A stretch of DNA of 64,000 bases from Gossypium raimondii (taxonomy: Eukaryota > Streptophyta > Magnoliopsida > Malvales > Malvaceae), in assembly GCF_025698545.1 (NCBI RefSeq), contig NC_068576.1, positions 54,348,094 to 54,412,093 on the forward strand. The letters run 5' to 3'. Both the position numbers and the translations under genes were made by a program. The notes below the pieces were generated by a model. It was given only the letters and a program-made list of their open reading frames with translations. It was not told the DNA's origin and did no database searches. Each line of letters starts with the position of its first letter. Position 1 is the stretch's first letter. Shown here in pieces: positions 1-11,621 of this stretch.

Positions 1-1356
1 CAATAAATAAGAGTGAATTTGAGCACGTTTCGTCGTATTCTCTTTTGATGTAAAGGTTGTGGGATTATGGATAATAAAAAAATTGAATTCTTTGATAAAC
101 TCTATGTCAAGATTGTAAAAGTGGATCGGATGTTAAATCAATTAGATTTCCTATTTTTAATTTCAGCACTTTAAAATTTAAAAAAAAAGACATGACGAAA
201 AAATCCAAAGAAAAATTTGTTGAAATGTATAGTATAAATTCTAGTTTTTTTTCTGCGTTTAAGCTGATTGTTTAAATTTAAGAATAATTTTGAAATGAAG
301 CTATTGCACCAATTAATTCGACTATTTTAACAACAATGTGTATGGCAAGTGGGAAAAGTAATGAAAATTTGTAACAAGAATGAAGAAAGCAAAGTGGTGT
401 GAAAGCGTGCCTATACTCTGAAGCCCCCCACAAGAGTGTCTCCACCGCCTTTAATTACTCATTTTTCTTTTCCTCTATTTATTCCTTAAAAACAACTTTC
501 TTATTAAATTTCAAATTCAAGTTTTGATTAAATATTTTAATCACAAATAGTCGTAAGGGATACAAACAGGCAAATTAATTAGCTCTGCAGAGGATATTAA
601 TGATGAAATGTGAGATGGATTACAAAATTTCCCCAGTTTTAATTATACGTAAACAAAAAATTATATTAGTTTTATCTGCTTTTAGACCTGCAACTCTACT
701 TAATTTTATGGTTCTTAAAAGAATTTAATATTAAAATAATATTATGATTTGAGGAGTTTAAATTTAAATTCCCCAAATATTTTGAAATTTGTCAGGTCGG
801 CAACTTGAAATACAAAAAGATTGCATTAATTATGGGGTCAACTAAGTTCAAAACATGAACTGAGTTGTAAAAGTCAAACCCAACATTTGGAACCACAAGA
901 TTCGGCAGTGCAGGTTTGCCTTTCTGGGAAATTTTCAGGCGGCTTTATCAAACATAATTCCTACATTTTCGCATAATTCTTCGTCCATCCAATTCTTATC
1001 GTGCTCGCCTGACACTATAACTTTCTAATCACTCATTTATAAATAAATGCAAGTTATATTATTTTCTAATGAAAATTGTTAGTTTTTGTTTAATATTTAC
1101 TTCTTTAATTTTTTCCTTCTATTAAATTTATCAAAGTGATCAACTTTACATATTTTAACATTATTTATTTAGTTTTGTATATTATATAAATTACTGAATA
1201 TATATATATAAATAAAAGAGAAATAACATACTATGAAATTAGAAAGCAAAACTCGAGGCTTGAATATTGAAGATCATAAAACATAAACTTGTTAAATGAC
1301 AGTTGGTATAAAATGTTGATAACGAAAATTGGTATATCATGTATATATATAACAAA
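1..1356. other. AT-rich intergenic region, no gene seen
   Basis: Long A and T runs dominate and there are stops in every frame. I see no exon-like stretch, RNA gene or clear repeat boundary here. A short TA-rich tract lies near 1198-1212. Confidence 0.6.
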
Positions 1357-1592
1357 TAGGGGTGAAGTCAGAACCATTTTTTAGGGGGCCGAATAAAATT
1401 TTAATTTTTAATAGTCTATATCTTTATAATTTTTAAAGGATTAAATTAAATTTTTATGATTTTAGGGGGTCAAAGTGTAACTTTACCTTTACTAATTTAA
1501 AGTTTTAAAAATTTTTAAAGGACTTAAGTAGTAATTTTTCATTTTAGGGGGTCGGGGCCCCTGTCAACCCCCTTAGATTCGCCTCTGATAAG
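1357..1592. repeat. Dispersed 'ggggcc' repeat, MITE-like
   Basis: A block of about 235 bp with G-rich edges and an AT-rich core. It contains three internal echoes of 'tttagggggtc/gcc' and two of 'aatttttaaaggactt/att'. The two ends are roughly inverted (AGGGGTGAAGTCAGAA on the left, CAGAGGCGAATCTAAG when the right end is read in reverse). This architecture is common for a high-copy short repeat in dicot genomes. No target duplication was found, so the class is uncertain. Confidence 0.45.
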
Positions 1593-1599
1593 AAATGTA

Positions 1600-2790
1600 A
1601 TAAATGCTAGCATGTGAAAGATCATGTGAAACGGTCTAAACAAGCTTGACGGTCAATATGGATATGAAATGAATCAATAGATTCGAAAATGAAATGAATA
1701 TGTGAGAAATGAAAGTGAATGTAACTTCTTGATAGAAAACATGGTATGATATATTCATATGAATTTGTCAAATGAGATAGTGCATGAATTGGTGCATGAG
1801 GCATGAATGGTAAATTGAATTGTGGAGAACTAATCATGTTATGATTGCATTATTTTCATGTTATGTATATTTTTTTAGTGATTTGAATCATGAAAGTATC
1901 ATTGAGCTTTATCGCTCAGCATATGATTTGTTTATTCCATGCGTAGGTATATCAGTGAATCTCGAGGTCTCGATGAGTAAAACAACATTCAGATCGCAGC
2001 TCTCCATTCATCAAAGTTAGTATAGTCTCATTTTGTTGTCAATAAGTGACATGTACCTAAGGTTAGGTCAATCTTAAATTGCGAGTAGTCATTTTGGTAC
2101 TTTAGGTGGAAAATGTTATTTTGAATGTGAGCATATGAATTGTAAGTATATGTGTATGAAACATAGGATTCAAATGGATTTAGATATGCTTAAAATAATA
2201 TGTATTAAGTTGTTATGAATGTCAATGAAGTTAATCAATATTTGAACTAAAGTCTATGATGAGTTAAATGATATTTTTTGGCCCTTAAATTAATTAAATT
2301 ATGTAAATGGTAAGTTTGAGTTAAATGTTGCAAAGCTAGGGGAAACTACCTCTGAAGTCGCAACATTACCTCTTTGATATCGCAACATCAAGCTTTTGTT
2401 TTCATGATTGTGATTCTCCCTGTTGAAGTCGCGACATTGAATTCCCTTACCCTTAACCTCCTATTTTCGAAGTCGCGACACCACTCTATTGAAGTCGTGA
2501 CGTCGAGCTTCTGTCTTTGGTGTCGCAATGTGATTCTCTTATGGTCACGATGTCAACTCAATATTTTAGAAAATTTTATATTTTAATCCCTCAATCAACA
2601 CCGATTTATTAAAAGGTTCCATAAGCTCATCTATAACATGGATTTGATTAAATAACATGTTACAATTGAGAATTGAATCTAATGCCTTGCCTAAATTATT
2701 TATTTGATATGCAAATGAAGTTGTAGTTGCTTCAGTAAATAATGTGACATTTCAAATCTGACAGTCAGCTTGGGTGTAGGGTGTTACAGA
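1600..2790. mobile_element. LTR-like remnant ending in GGTGTTACA
   Basis: The right edge reads 'gtgtagggtgttaca', the usual end of a class of plant Ty3/gypsy LTRs. Inside, at about 2350-2560, lie repeated 'gaagtcgcgaca' type motifs that form a degenerate short-period array. No partner LTR, coding region or target duplication was found, so this looks like an old, eroded solo LTR. The left boundary is a guess. Confidence 0.35.
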
Positions 2791-2929
2791 AGATGTGACA
2801 AATGTCACATTTATTTATGTAATTAAGGTTTATTTTTTTACTACACCCTATAATACACTAGTTAAATTATTAACCCAAATAATTTTTCTAATTTTCATAT
2901 GTATTTGACATAAGATTAATATTTAGTAC

Positions 2930-3035
2930 AGTAACAATACACTTTTTTATTCCACAAGCAATTTTAAAAACTATCATGTGTCTATTTTTTAAATATTTTA
3001 CTATACTTTACACTTATCAATCCTCTCTTGTGGAG
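2930..3035. repeat. Short dispersed repeat, copy 1
   Basis: The stretch from 'ttttttattccacaag' to 'aaatattttac' recurs in inverted orientation at about 43990-44075. About 65 bp align with scattered mismatches. This is probably one arm of an AT-rich MITE. Confidence 0.4.
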
Positions 3036-3316
3036 TTTAAAATTATATTTACAATATACTAAATATTATTCTTTTTAACCTATAGAAATGAAATATCTCA
3101 CTTAAATATTTTAAGATTTTATTATATAATTCCCTAAAAATTTATTATATATTATATATTTATTTTTCTACAATAAATATAAAATAGAAATTTTAAAAAA
3201 TTAGCCTTAACTCCGTTCAAAGAAAATAGCAGAATTTTCTCCCCTTCTTTTTACTTCCAAAAAATACATAAAATCCACGCACACCCGAATGGTCTGTTCT
3301 TCTCGACTCCCTCACA

Positions 3317-3341
3317 CCCCCCCCCCCCCAAAAAAAAAAAA
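3317..3341. repeat. Poly-C / poly-A junction
   Basis: A run of about twelve C followed directly by about twelve A, roughly 80 bp upstream of the GH9 TATA box. Length is likely polymorphic and hard to sequence exactly. Confidence 0.8.
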
Positions 3342-3419
3342 CTTAAAATTAATAAAATATTTTTCGTTTATTGATCTCTGCCTATTTCTAGCCCCTTGGT
3401 ACTTTCCTCCCCTCCACCA

Positions 3420-3426
3420 TATATAG
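3420..3426 (+). promoter_or_regulatory. TATA box of the GH9 endoglucanase gene
   Basis: TATATAG is followed about 35-50 bp later by a CT-rich tract (3455-3520), typical of plant 5' leaders. The start codon lies about 240 bp downstream at 3661. Confidence 0.55.
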
Positions 3427-3660
3427 TGGTCTCATGCTCTTCCAATTCCCCATTCTCAACGCTCCCTCTCTTTCTCTTTCTCTTTCTTCTCCTTTTCTTC
3501 CCTTTCTTTTTTTGCTTGTGGGTTTATCAGGATTTTTTCTTTCAACTGATCATTTATAACCCACATTTCACATTTTCCTCCAATTAGACTGCATTTTCTT
3601 GTTAATTTTAGGAAGTTAAAAGGAAACTTGATTTTTCTGTCCTCTGATAACTTTGAATAT

Positions 3661-6600
3661 ATGGGGAAGTTAATGAGACTCATTTCAATGGCTCCTCTGT
3701 TTCTGCTACTTTGCCTTCCTTTTGCATTTGGTGGGCATGATTATAACCAAGCTTTGAGTAAGAGTATTCTCTTCTTTGAAGCTCAAAGATCTGGTTACCT
3801 CCCCCATAACCAGAGAATCACATGGAGAGCTAACTCTGGTTTGAATGACGGCAAGGCTAGTGGGGTAAGCTAAAAGCTCCACTCTCATTTTCCTAATTGC
3901 TGAACCAATTCGAAACCAGTTTGCTCAAATTGTCTTTGAATAATTTTGCAGGTGGATTTGGTAGGGGGGTACTATGATGCAGGGGACAATGTGAAGTTTG
4001 GGTTGCCTATGGCATTCACCATAACGATGATGTCCTGGAGCATAATAGAGTACGGCAAACAAATGGTTGCTAATGGTGAGCTGGGCCATGCCATGGAAGC
4101 CGTCAAGTGGGGCACTGACTATTTCATCAAAGCTCATCCCCAGCCTTATGTCCTTTACGGAGAGGTATTCAATCACAACATGATAGAGTAACTATGAATT
4201 TAACAATTTAAATAAAAGACCCATTTCGAAAATTATTTTCGTTGCTTAATTTTGGTGTGGGTCTTATTTTTATTATAGGTGGGAGATGGTAACAGTGACC
4301 ATTACTGTTGGCAAAGACCGGAGGACATGACCACCGACCGTCGTGCTTACAAGATTGACCCAAGTAATCCAGGGTCGGATCTCGCCGGTGAAACAGCCGC
4401 CGCAATGGCCGCCGCTTCCATCGTCTTCCGCCGCTCCAATCCTGCCTATTCCAGAGAGCTTCTTCGCCATGCCTACCAGGTATGGTGTTTACACACTCTT
4501 TCACAGTTCCCAAACACTGCCCTTTTCAGTCAAAAAGCTTAGACCGTAGTAAATAGGTAGTTATAGACAGTTGCTCGCTCTTTTGTAAAAGATGTCGTTA
4601 TTGTTGGATTATTAACTTCATGGTTTTGAAATTGAAAATTATATAATGCGGGTAAACTTTTTCGGCGCATAATTAGGATCATTGGAGCACTTCGCTTTAC
4701 GCCGTCCATCACGGCCAATTACTTCTCCTTTTGACCGTACAGATCTTAAACCAAAAGCCGCAATTTTCCCCTCACGTGCCAACATTTGTCGGTGCTCTTA
4801 ATAAAACTCCATGTCCCAAAGTACCCTTGCTTCTTTTCTCAACCATAACTCAATGCTAAGTTTGGTTATCCAAGTTTTTTGGGTAATGTATGGTGTTTAA
4901 ATTATTAATTTTATCTCCTTTTTGCAATAAATTGAAATAAAATTATTAATTTATAATAATTTAATTATTAAGGTATCCTTTTGGATCCAATTTACTAATA
5001 AAACTAATTATTTAACATCTCCAGCTGTTCGAGTTTGCTGATAAATACAGAGGCAAATATGACAGCAGTATCACAGTTGCTCAAAAATACTACCGATCCA
5101 TCAGTGGCTACAACGTAAGCTTCTCTAATTTTTATAAAAAATTCTATCGAAACAGTGGTCAGTTACAAAGGATTCGTGTTTAAATCTTCAATTCACAAAT
5201 TCGATCTTATACAAAAATATATATATGTTTTATATAAAAAATCATAATTTGCGTATACTTGAATTTAAATGTAGGATGAGTTGTTGTGGGCCGCTGCATG
5301 GCTGTACCAAGCTAGTAACAATAAATACTACTTGAACTATCTTGCGAAAAATGGTGACTCAATGGGTGGAACCGGCTGGGCCATGACTGAGTTCGGTTGG
5401 GACGTCAAGTATGCTGGGGTTCAGACCCTTGTCGCCAAGGTATTATTAGTTTTTTCAACTGTAAATTCGTTGTCTCCCATTATTGTACAATAATTGGTTA
5501 TGCAGTTATATCTCATCAACATGTAGTTACTGTTTGTGGTTCAATTTGTTTTTAAGTGGTATGTTCTGCATCACCTGCAGTTTTTAATGCAAGGTGAAGC
5601 TGGTCACCATGCACCAGTTTTCGAGAAGTACCGTCAGAAGGCGGAGTATTTCATGTGTTCATTGATCGGAAAGGGTAGCCGTAATATTCAGAAGACTCCC
5701 GGTGGTTTGATTTACAGACAGAGATGGAACAACATGCAGTTCGTGACAAGCGCTTCGTTCTTGGCAACTGTCTACTCTGATTATCTGACTTCCTATAGGG
5801 GAAGCTTGAAGTGTGCTGCTGGCAATGTTGCACCATCGGAGCTTCTTTCTTTTGCGAAATCTCAGGTGATTTATCGATCTCTTCATGGATTTAAATCTTT
5901 ATACTTCTTATAAATGGTGACCAAGTTGAGCCTTTTAACAATTTTTTCGATGTTTTGCAATGTTGAATTCTCCAGGTGGATTACCTTCTTGGAGACAATC
6001 CAAGAGCTACAAGCTATATGGTTGGCTATGGAAACAATTATCCAAGACAAGTTCACCACCGAGGTTCTTCGATTGTTTCGATCAAGGTCAACCCTAAATT
6101 TGTTGCCTGCCGACAAGGTTACGCAACTTGGTATACAAGGAAAGCTAGTGATCCTAATGTCCTCACCGGTGCTTTGGTCGGAGGGCCTGATGCCTATGAT
6201 AACTTTGCTGATGAAAGAGACAATTATGAGCAAACAGAGCCTGCTACCTATAACAATGCTCCACTTCTTGGCATTTTGGCTAGATTAGCTGGTGGTCATG
6301 GTGGATACAACCAACTCCTTCCTGGTAATTTTTAACCCTATATCGCCATTTAAGTTTTATGGTATTAACTTCTTCGAGTTTTCGCATGATGATCATTACC
6401 TTGGCTTTCCTGCAGTGGTTGCCCCAGCACCTAATCCTGTCATTGCCAAACTGAAACCGGCACCGAAGCCCAAACGGACTCCAACTCCTGGTATGTTCTA
6501 GTTTCTGTTTGGTTCCATGTCTCATTACAATAAGGTATTGAATGGCAAGATCTAAACATTAGGAATTTTTGCTTTGCAGCCTCATCTTCTAGTCCAATTA

Positions 6601-6878
6601 CTATAAACCAGAAGATGACAACTTCCTGGAATCACAAGGGCAAGACTTACTACAGATATTCCACAGTAGTGACCAACAAGTCTTACAAGACAGTAAAGGC
6701 TCTCAAGCTCTCAATATCAAAGCTTTATGGTCCCATATGGGGTCTCACCAAGTCTGGCAATTCTTATGGTTTCCCAGAATGGCTCAACACTTTACCTGCT
6801 GGAAAGAGTCTTGAGTTTGTATACATCCATGCTGCTTCTCCTGCTGATGTCTCTGTTTCAAGCTACAATTTAGCTTAA
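3661..6878 (+). CDS. GH9C2: Endo-1,4-beta-glucanase, GH9 class C with CBM49
   Basis: Secreted cellulase-family enzyme that cuts beta-1,4-glucan in the cell wall. Exons: 3661-3864, 3952-4164, 4279-4479, 5025-5114, 5275-5439, 5581-5865, 5976-6324, 6416-6490, 6580-6878, giving 626 residues in one continuous frame. Residues 1-24 form a signal peptide. The GH9 domain spans about 25-495: the DAGDN motif places the catalytic aspartates at D77 and D80, HHR lies at 413-415, and the PROSITE-like F-x-D-x4-Y-x3-E pattern gives the proton donor near E474. A proline/lysine-rich linker (about 500-530) leads to a C-terminal CBM49 (about 530-626, [19 protein letters not shown]). The order signal-GH9-linker-CBM49 defines class C. 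The sequence recalls Arabidopsis GH9C2 (endoglucanase 6), but which class C paralogue it is remains a judgement. The length matches the family and no lesion was seen. Confidence 0.95.
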
Positions 6879-7330
6879 TATGGAAGACATTGCAAAAAAT
6901 AAAGGGTAAGTTCCAACATGGTTCTGGGGTTGTGGTGTTAGAATTTGTGCAGCTATACAGAATGCGGTCAAAGAAAAGGGTTGGTTTTCCTGTTTTTTTT
7001 TCTTCGTTGTTTGGGGATTTTCAACTCTACTTGTTGAATGGGTTATTTAATTAGGGTTCTACCAGATATTTAGTGGAAGATTGGAGGAGAAATAGATAGA
7101 ATTGGGAGACAGTTAAAGAGAATGAAAATTGAGAAAGTAAACAAATTACTTCTCAATAAGATTTCAAGGAATCTGCTTTTTACTTCCTACTTACAGAACA
7201 GCAGCTGATGTCTTTTTTTGTTGTTGGTGTTGTAACTGCAAACTTTGTAGCATTATATGTTTTCCATATAAATACAGTTTGCACAACAATGTTTTGTCCC
7301 TACATTGCCTGTTCAAGATTCAGTTTGTGA
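6879..7330 (+). other. 3' UTR of the GH9 gene
   Basis: Downstream of the TAA the sequence stays less AT-rich and keeps transcript-like composition to about 7300. An AATAAA-like motif lies at 6898-6903 and TG-rich tracts follow (7200-7290). The exact poly(A) site cannot be fixed without RNA data. Confidence 0.4.
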
Positions 7331-7667
7331 TTCTGTAAAGATTTCCCTATGAACTAATAAACACACCAATTAATTGGTGTCTTCTTAAACTCAGAAGCGC
7401 AGGATACCAGTCATTTTAATACTAAACTATTTAAGAGTTAAAATGTATACGCTAAGACATTACTGAATTTTTGAAATAAATAATTATTATTAAGTACACG
7501 CTAATCTTGAAAGGGAAACATCAAACATGAAGGAACAAGATTTTGCAGTCCAAAGAAAAGGAAGTGTAACTCTACCATATATTGAAACCGCTGAAAGCTA
7601 TGTCAAGCATTTGGCTTGTTTGCACTCTTGTACATGTTGTCAATCACACTCTGCATCCAAACGACAT

Positions 7668-7694
7668 TGATCATTGATCATTGATCATTGATCG
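7668..7694. repeat. Heptamer tandem repeat (TTGATCA)n
   Basis: About four head-to-tail copies of TTGATCA, each containing a GATC palindrome. It lies in the gap between the GH9 gene and the LACS pseudogene. Confidence 0.85.
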
Positions 7695-7915
7695 TGAAAA
7701 GGATATATATATATAAGTTTCATCCTTAAATTGTTCTGCTTTCCCCTTAAATGAATCCTTAAATTCCCTAATTAATTAAATTTTATTTGTCTTTAATGGA
7801 AAACATATAATTTTTATTTGTCTATTGATGTTTCGTTTGGATTGAAAGACATCAATAAATGCAAAGCATTTATGAAAGACTTCATGGCTATTGCCTAGTT
7901 CTGTGTAAAAAGTAC

Positions 7916-10900
7916 TTAAGCCATAACAGTATCGAAATAATATTAGAGCAGTTGAGACCTTTTCTTCTTATACGTTGGGGTGAGAGGGTCACGTTCCATG
8001 TCAAACGGGACAGGGTCAATATGGGCAGCTTTTATAATTCAAAACCTTTCAGCTGAAACAAAGTACAAAGGTTCAATTTCCATTTTCTTTCCCCCTGGCA
8101 TGAAGATAAGTGTTCGCTTTAATAGTGGCTGAACAAATATACCGTGAAGTACAAAACCCATTGAATGACAAACCTTTTTCTCTTTTCCAATCTTTGAGAG
8201 CTCCTCGACTACGCACTCTTTTGGCCTTGGGATTTTGACAGATGGAATTAAAGCCACCATGTACACCATTCTCGGCAGCCCAGCTTTCAAGTGCTTGCTT
8301 CTTGGGGTTAACAACAGCAACGAGGAAGGACTCAAAGCTGTTCCCATAAATCCAGATCTAAAAAATCGATGAAAGACACGATCACGGTCGAGTTAAGAGA
8401 CTGCAATGAATGATATAAGTACTGAGGAGAGGAACAAAGGCATTACCGAATCAATAACAGATGCAAGACCAAAAACATTCTCCAGATTCTCAACTGCAAC
8501 ATATTCCCCTTGTGAAAGCTTAAAAATGTTCTTCTTTCGATCAATAATTTTCATACTTCCATTTGGTTGCCGCTCACCAACATCCCCTAATGCATAAACA
8601 TGATGAAAAGAATGTCAACTCAGAGACAATGGTAATAGAAACTTGATTTATTAAGAGGCAAGAATTGACGGACCTGTGAGGAACCATCCATCGGCGAATA
8701 CCTCATTGGTGAGGTCTTCACGTTTGTAGTACCCTGAAAATAGTGTCTCCCCTGACACAAATTTCCCCACGTGGTATGCTTGCAAGAGCATCGTATCCCA
8801 TTTCAGGGACAGATTCTAGGCATCTATCTACGTTTGGTACTGGAGGACCCACAGTACCAAGCGTAGACAATTCATTCGGTAACGAGACAAACGTCCCTGC
8901 ACAAGTCTCGGTCAGGCCTACATTCAGATCCAAACAAAATTGATCAATGTTGATGTTGCAGTAAGTGTGCATAATCGGTAAAGAAAAAAGAATCACATAT
9001 ACAAAAAGGCTAATTTCTAGGATGATATACCATATCCTTGCGGAACATGACAACATGCAACCCCTCGCAGGAACTCTTCGACATGATCAGAAAGAGGTGC
9101 TGCGCTAGATAGAATGAGCCGTACATTCCCTCCCAACCCGCTATTTACCTGAGAAGATTACATATATGAACGAGATTCAAGTTAGGTGATCGAGATGCAA
9201 GGACCTGTGTGGATGATATAACAATGAAGTCTTTAATCACCTTACTCAATACAACTCTGTCACAGATAAAAGATGCATCTTCATGTTTAGTGCCCTTCTT
9301 CATGTTACCGAATTTGCTGTCAGGGTTATCATAGATGTTAGAATCAAATAACAATAAAGAAAAATTTGGAAACCACTTTCCATAAACGGAATTATGTAAA
9401 ACAAAAGCCAACAACCGTAATCAAAAGCTCCATTATAAAGCTTAATGCTGAAATGATTGAGATAATCCTATTTTTATTGAAGCCAATATCCTTTGTTCTT
9501 GATACCTGGTGGGTCCATGGTGATAAAATTAACTTCCCTGTTACTTTTAGCCTTTATTTGTTACTGGAATTCGGCAGATACAATGATCTGCTTCACATAA
9601 GCAAACTTAAAAAATGAATATAACTGAGTATGCCACATCAAACAGCGTCTTAGACAATTAGCTTCCCCCAGAAACCTTCTGTAGTAAACCTGATGATGTA
9701 CGGAAGTTATGACAGTCTCAGAACAGATAATGCATTGCACTCTAAACTTCACAGATAACCCAAAAAGACATTCCCTATTCCAGATTCATAAAACCTCTTC
9801 ACCTTTATAAATGATTAGAAAAAAAAGCTGGAAATCAGTCTCATCAGCACATTGAGGAATATAAGAAAGTTTACCTGAATGGACTCTGTCTAACACACGA
9901 GGAACCGCACAGAAGATACTTGACTTTAGCTCAATATCATCAACCAATAGTTTCACATCCTGAATATGCAACAAATAAGCAAGTGATAATTTGAGTAAGC
10001 TCTTATATCTTAGATATAATTTCAAATTATCCTGCTCACCCCGCGGCAGAATCCCATTAAGGCACCTCGAGAAATGAAAAACTCCTCAATCACCCGGTCA
10101 AATATATGTGCAAGAGGAAGATAAGAAAGATATACATCCTTCTCAGTCAACTGTAAAATTTTACAAGAAAAAAAAAACAAATGAGAGGGAAAAGCAAAAA
10201 AGAGAAAAATCATTAACTCAAAATTTAGAGTTGGGAGAAAAGAAAGGCAAAATGAAATGACCAGTAAAACAATTTGTCCTAGAATAAAAAATTTCAATGA
10301 AAAGATCACCTCCTCATTTACACACTCTACCAGGTGTTTCACCCCTGCTATAAGAGTAACAATACTACAATTTGAAATCATCACTCCCATGGGATCACCA
10401 GTGGTTCCGCTAGTATACATTATTGTGCAGATATCACTTTTCGTCCTCTCTGGAAGATCAAATTGTTTACTTTCTCCCTGCAAGAGTCATACATCAGAAC
10501 TTGAACAAGAAATATTTGTCACCTGCAAGTTAAAATGCAGTGTAAGTTATAGTAAATAAGCAAATTAAACTAGCAAATATGCATGACATATGGTTATCTA
10601 ATGATATTCGACTTAGCAATTCGTATATTTGTGTCGTGATCATGTTTTTTCTTGTGTCATAATCATGCTCAAGTTATGTTACATTTACATAACTTTTGAC
10701 AAATTAATAATTTGTGTTATATAGATTTTAACATGTTGTGTTTGTGTTTCTCTGTCATGTCAGGTCATGTTGTAGTTATTATTTGCTAATAAATTCAAGA
10801 GGAGAAGAGCAGCCGAGTGCCTACCAATTGCAAAAAGTCTTCCCAAGAATATATTGCCAAACTATGCTTAGCTTCTGCTTTTTGCTCAGGTGTTACCTTC

Positions 10901-10916
10901 CCAAAACTAACAATTG
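7916..10916 (-). pseudogene. LACS4: Long-chain acyl-CoA synthetase pseudogene, 5'-truncated
   Basis: Intron-bearing remnant of a plant LACS gene (ATP + CoA + fatty acid to acyl-CoA). Readable exons from 5' to 3': 10825-10916, 10310-10477 (AMP-binding motif YTSGTTGDPMG), 10040-10150 (DVYLSYLPLAHIFDRV), 9875-9959, about 9240-9330, about 9031-9150, about 8745-8920 (LTETCAGTFVSLPNE), about 8672-8745, 8447-8587 ([20 protein letters not shown]), about 8173-8360, and 7916-8052. Everything upstream of the VSFGKVTPEQ region is missing, roughly the N-terminal third. Lesions: about one codon lost after VDDI, a 1-base loss near 8745, an extra base in the T run at 8219-8222, a 1-base loss near 8035 and an in-frame stop at 7943-7945. 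Splice sites are largely kept, so it is a decayed genomic duplicate and not a processed copy. It resembles LACS4/5-type sequences; the exact paralogue is uncertain. Confidence 0.88.
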
Positions 10917-11621
10917 CTGTGTGAAAAACATACACGCACAATTGCAGAAAAAATATTTCTTACACACTATAAGGAGAGTAGTATCCAGCTCCCCCAAAAT
11001 ATATATATAATAAAAATAAATTTTAGAAAAGTGACCAAATTTAAGATTCAAACTTTTTCAAATTAAAATAACTGAAAAGAAAAAGAGTTAATGTGAGAAC
11101 CATAAGAATGGTGAATATCTTCTCTTTTCTTGTTTTGGTCATTCTCAAATTAGTTTGATGTTTGATTTTCACCAATAAAATTACATGCCCATTTTATGTC
11201 CCACTGCATATTCCCTTTATTTAATTGTGACACGTAATCTTTTTAAATAAAAATTTATTTGCATAAAATAATAACACTACAATTTGAATAATAAATATTA
11301 CATTCGCATTGAATTCATAAGTGAAATTTAAATATTATTCTAATCCCCTCAATAGTGTCATTTAATTTGCTTCCCTAAGTAAAGCACAAATGCAGCGAAT
11401 ATATCAGTTATCCGGTACAGGCAAAAATCCCCAAATTCCGGAGAAAATAGAAAACCTCAAAACTCCCGAAATGAATATAAACTAATTCACTGTCATTCTT
11501 GTTTATATGACTACAAAAATTAATACATGATGCAAATTTCTAATATAAATATTACTATTACTCATTAGTTATAAAACTAATATCCTCAATGGCAGTTCAA
11601 TTTCCGGAAGAATAGCTTTTC
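10917..11621. other. Spacer between LACS pseudogene and OXA1
   Basis: AT-rich. I searched for the missing upstream LACS exons here and found none. The spacer probably includes the OXA1 3' UTR next to 11621. Confidence 0.5.

Noticed and set aside
2340-2560. Repeated 'gtcgcgac' palindromes considered as a regulatory cluster
   Set aside because: They lie inside an LTR-like remnant of a kind known to carry such repeats, and no gene starts nearby.
4208-4513. 101-codon open frame opposite GH9 exon 3
   Set aside because: A shadow of a GC-rich exon whose plus-strand reading matches the conserved GH9 domain.
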